DNA from: Symbiodinium natans
Lineage: Eukaryota > Sar > Dinophyceae > Suessiales > Symbiodiniaceae
Length of the DNA: 64,000 nucleotides
Direction of reading: 5' to 3'
NCBI GenBank assembly: GCA_905221605.1
Contig: CAJNDS010001112.1
Coordinates: forward strand, 1,519,972-1,583,971
Part shown: positions 61,627-64,000 of the stretch, in pieces
How positions within the stretch are numbered: the stretch's first letter is position 1
Layout of the letters: each line of letters begins with the position of its first letter
Translations under genes and position numbers: made by a program
Notes under the pieces: model-generated
Database searches by the model: none
The model's input: only the letters and a program-made list of their open reading frames with translations
Told to the model about the DNA's origin: nothing

Positions 61627-62334
61627 ACAGGCCGGGAGGAACCGGGTTTAGGGTTTAGGGTTTAGGGTTTAGGGTTAGGGTTTAGGGGCCCCAATAGGGC
61701 TTTAGGGGGTTTTAGGGCTTTAGGGTTTTGGAGGTTTAGGGACTTCTGGTTTTAGAGCTTTGGGGCCTTTAGGGGCTCAATATAGAAGTCGGAAAAACTA
61801 CTACTAGTATTCCCTTATGGTCCCTGAAAAAAACATACTAAAAGAACCCCCAAAACCCTGTTCCAATTCTTCAGGCCCCTGTATTAAGGGGTACAGGGTG
61901 TAATAGGGCGTTATACAGGGGATTTAGTGCTTGCACCATAAAGGTTTTTGGGCTAGAGGGCGCTAGGGGTGTAGGGTTTTCGGGTTTCGTGGCTTTAGGG
62001 TTCTACCATTTTCGGGTGGTAGGGTTCAGACCCGACAGCGATTTTTTTGCGAACAAAGTAGCCCCTTGTTCCCTTTCTTTAGGGTATGCTCACCATGTCA
62101 CATTCAAAAGTTATGAAACCATGACTCCACAGTGAGTCTATACCTGAGGGCCCTGGGCCCCCCCTCCCCCCCCCAACGTCCCTTAGTTGCAGTTTAGGGT
62201 TTAGGGTCTGGGGTTTATGGCTAGTCCCCAGCCCGGTTGCAGAAAAGGGTTTAGGGTTTAGGGTTTAGGGTGCGGATCCCATGGCGTGTTACGCGAGGCC
62301 TTCCCAGATCTCACTCTCGGCACGCCCGCAGCCA

Positions 62335-62367
62335 CAGCTCACCGTCCCGAGTCCAAAGGCCACACAG
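62335..62367 (+). CDS. Gene G, candidate exon
   Basis: Joined in phase to the previous exon through GCCACAG; reads LTVPSPKATQ before a TTTAGGG array. Confidence 0.4.
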
Positions 62368-62526
62368 GGGTTTAGGGTTTAGGGTTTAGGGTTGAGGGTT
62401 GAGGGTTTAGGGTTTAGGGTTTAGGGTTTAGGGTCTGCAGATCTTGCCGGGGCGGTAGGGTTTCGGCTTTATGTTGGAGATTTGATGTTTGACAGGAGTA
62501 AGTTATGGAGTTCCGTTTTCCTGGCG

Positions 62527-62573
62527 CAGTATCTGCGGTCTGGCGCGCTAGCGCACGACAGCATCTGCAAGAG
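62527..62573 (+). CDS. Gene G, candidate exon
   Basis: One of two open frames reads VSAVWRASARQHLQE and fits in phase to the next exon through AGAG. Confidence 0.35.
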
Positions 62574-62673
62574 GGCGACCTGGACTGCCGGAGAACCCTA
62601 AACCCTAAACCCCAAACTCGAAACCCCTCAGCCCCACGGCTCAACCCACCCTGAATCCTAAACCCTAAACCCA

Positions 62674-62748
62674 GAGCTTCGGGGCTTCATGCTGGAAGCA
62701 GGAAGGTGCTTTGAAAGGAGTTCAGAAGCACTGGAAAGGCTGTCCAGG
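62674..62748 (+). CDS. Gene G, candidate exon
   Basis: ELRGFMLEAGRCFERSSEAL then ERLSR, a helical segment, between a CCCTAAA array and a TTTAGGG array (from 62757). Ends TCCAGG before GTTTCGGG. Confidence 0.5.
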
Positions 62749-62959
62749 GTTTCGGGTTTAGGGTTTAGGGTTTAGGGTTTAGGGTTTAGGGTTTAGGGTG
62801 TGTCAGGGGAGGGCGCGCGCTCGGGTGTGAAACACCCCGGGCCGCGCGCTCGCGTTGCCCGTCAACCCACCCCGGCCACCCAAACTATACTCTACTAGGG
62901 TTTAGGGTTTATGGAATTTACTTTCTTGTGCTCTGATGCTTGCTTTGATGTTTTTAAAG

Positions 62960-63620
62960 TTGCGCTGTCAGGGTTTAAGCTAGGGTTGGGGGTAGCCTCG
63001 GCCCTTTTCGGGCCTTCGGCGTGTCAGGGCCCGTAGAGGCCCTTATTTATTTGAAGGTCAGGGGAACCCTTTGTGTCTGCTCCTGGATTCCCCTTCTTTA
63101 AGGGCCTCAATTTAGCATCGATTTCACTACCAAAAAATCGCATTTTTCATTGCGGGTACGGGCATCCTGGGTCCCCCTTCTTTTAGGGGGCCTTTTGAAG
63201 CCTTTTGAAGCATTTTGGTGGCTCTTGGGGTCTCTCGGGGCCTTGTTCGGACCTTCGGCGTGTCAGAGGTTTTATTCATTTAAAGGTCAGGGAACCTATT
63301 AATGAATTTTTCGCTAATGAGTATTTCAATCGCTAGGGTTTAAGCTCGGGTTCGGGGTAGCCTCGGCCCTTTTCGGGCCTTCGGCAAGTTAGGGCCCGTA
63401 GAGGCCCTTATTTGCTTGAAGGCCTTCGCAGGGTTTTGCGGTATTAGGGTTTAAGCTAGGGTTCGGGGTAGCCTCGGCCCTTTTCGGGCCTTCGGCACGT
63501 TAGGGCCCGTAAAGGCCCTTATTTACTTGAAGGTTGTCGTAGGGTTTTGCGGTGTCAGAGTTTAGGTTGGGGGCCCGTAGAGGTCCTTGCTGATTTGGGG
63601 GGGAGCCATCGATTTCAGTA
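62960..63620. repeat. Dispersed tandem repeat with GGCCCTTTTCGGGCC core
   Basis: Units beginning GGGTTTAAGCTAGGGTTCGG and containing GTAGCCTCGGCCCTTTTCGG, then GGGCCCGTAGAGGCCCTTAT, occur at about 62970, 63335 and 63445, with partial units at about 63235 and 63550. GGCCCTTTTCGGGCC is near-palindromic. A second motif, AAAAAATCGCATTTTTCATT, occurs at about 63132 and 63679 and, changed, at 63622. Confidence 0.85.
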
Positions 63621-63769
63621 CTAAAAAAGAACATTTTTCATTGCGGGCAGGGGTGCCTAAAACCATCGTTTTCAATATTAAAAAATCGCATTTTTCATTG
63701 TGGGCACGGACAAATCTTGTGGTCCCCCTTCCTTTAGTGGGCCTTTTGAAGCTTTTGGAGCCTTTAGGG

Positions 63770-64000
63770 GGCTCTTGGCGCCTCCTGGCGCGGGGCAAGC
63801 CGGAAAGCCCTTGGCCCCAAGGCCAAAAAACCCTTGGCCTGGGGCCCTTGTTTGGGGGGCCCTTGGGCCGGGGCCTTTGGCCCGGAAGACCCTTGGCCTG
63901 GGACCCTTTGGCTTGGGGGGCCCTTGGCTATGGAAGTGGGGGGCGTCATTGGAATGGGGAACCCTTGGCTCGGAACCCCTTGGTGTGGGGGGCCCTTGGC
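63770..64000. repeat. Degenerate GGCCCTTGG minisatellite
   Basis: CCCTTGGCC/TTGGCCTGGG units of about 20-25 bases repeat to the end of the window. Gly/Pro/Ala-rich frames on the minus strand are its translation. Confidence 0.85.

Larger units (their letters stand above)
5446..62820. repeat. Interstitial telomere-type heptamer arrays throughout
   Basis: Short arrays of CCCTAAA or TTTAGGG, from 2 to over 30 copies, recur every few hundred bases from 5446 to about 62820 and are absent from 1-5250. Variants include CCCTAAG, CCCCAAA and GGGTTTAGA. Both orientations are common. In the split genes, TTTAGGG arrays tend to follow exons and CCCTAAA arrays tend to precede them. Most short open frames in the region are translations of these arrays (repeating LNPKP or GFRVWGLGF). 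Confidence 0.95.

Noticed and set aside
1-64000. CRISPR arrays, rRNA and tRNA genes
   Set aside because: The regular arrays are heptamer repeats without spacers, and I saw no cloverleaf or rRNA segment. I could not run a covariance search.

Overview
The window reads as nuclear DNA of an alveolate, most likely a dinoflagellate. Telomere-type heptamers (TTTAGGG on one strand, CCCTAAA on the other) occur at dozens of interstitial places. Coding sequence is cut into many short GC-rich exons of roughly 50-120 bases. Several introns fit a GC-AG rather than a GT-AG boundary. TTTAGGG is also the plant and green-algal telomere repeat, so the lineage is an inference. All exon calls come from reading by eye, without alignments or transcripts.

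Layout. (1) 112-3838, minus strand: a zinc-ribbon DDE transposase of the IS1595/ISXO2 (Merlin-like) type and an unusual P-loop ATPase, together a possible two-gene mobile element. (2) 4132-5190: a tandem array of fold-back repeats. (3) 5365-5445: the last exon of an EF-hand-like protein. (4) 5446-10567: telomere-type arrays and simple repeats, no convincing gene. (5) 10568-16836, plus: a small split gene of unknown function. (6) About 19060-42514 (perhaps from 17146), plus: a split ABC transporter of the SbmA/BacA-YddA (ABCD-like) type, transmembrane part first, ATPase part second, with changed residues in the Walker A, signature and H-loop positions. (7) 31055-33485, plus: a second split gene with a signal peptide, lying wholly inside one ABC intron. 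(8) 46367-50108, 53330-56904, 57486-57595 and 61568-62748, plus: partial exon chains of unrecognised genes. (9) 62960-64000: a different, G-rich repeat zone.

The main observation is how the introns look. The two sides of many introns carry the same 4-9 base word in the same codon phase, for example AAGGCCACC, AGCACGTGG, TCGCTGGAG, GGTCGGA and AGGTGCC. Removing one copy gives a seamless reading frame, as expected if each intron began as an insertion with a target-site duplication (an introner). Many of these introns begin with TTTAGGG arrays and end with CCCTAAA arrays, so their ends could pair in RNA. About a dozen families of short inverted-repeat elements (MITEs) fill the rest, and at least two of them sit exactly at a 3' splice site.
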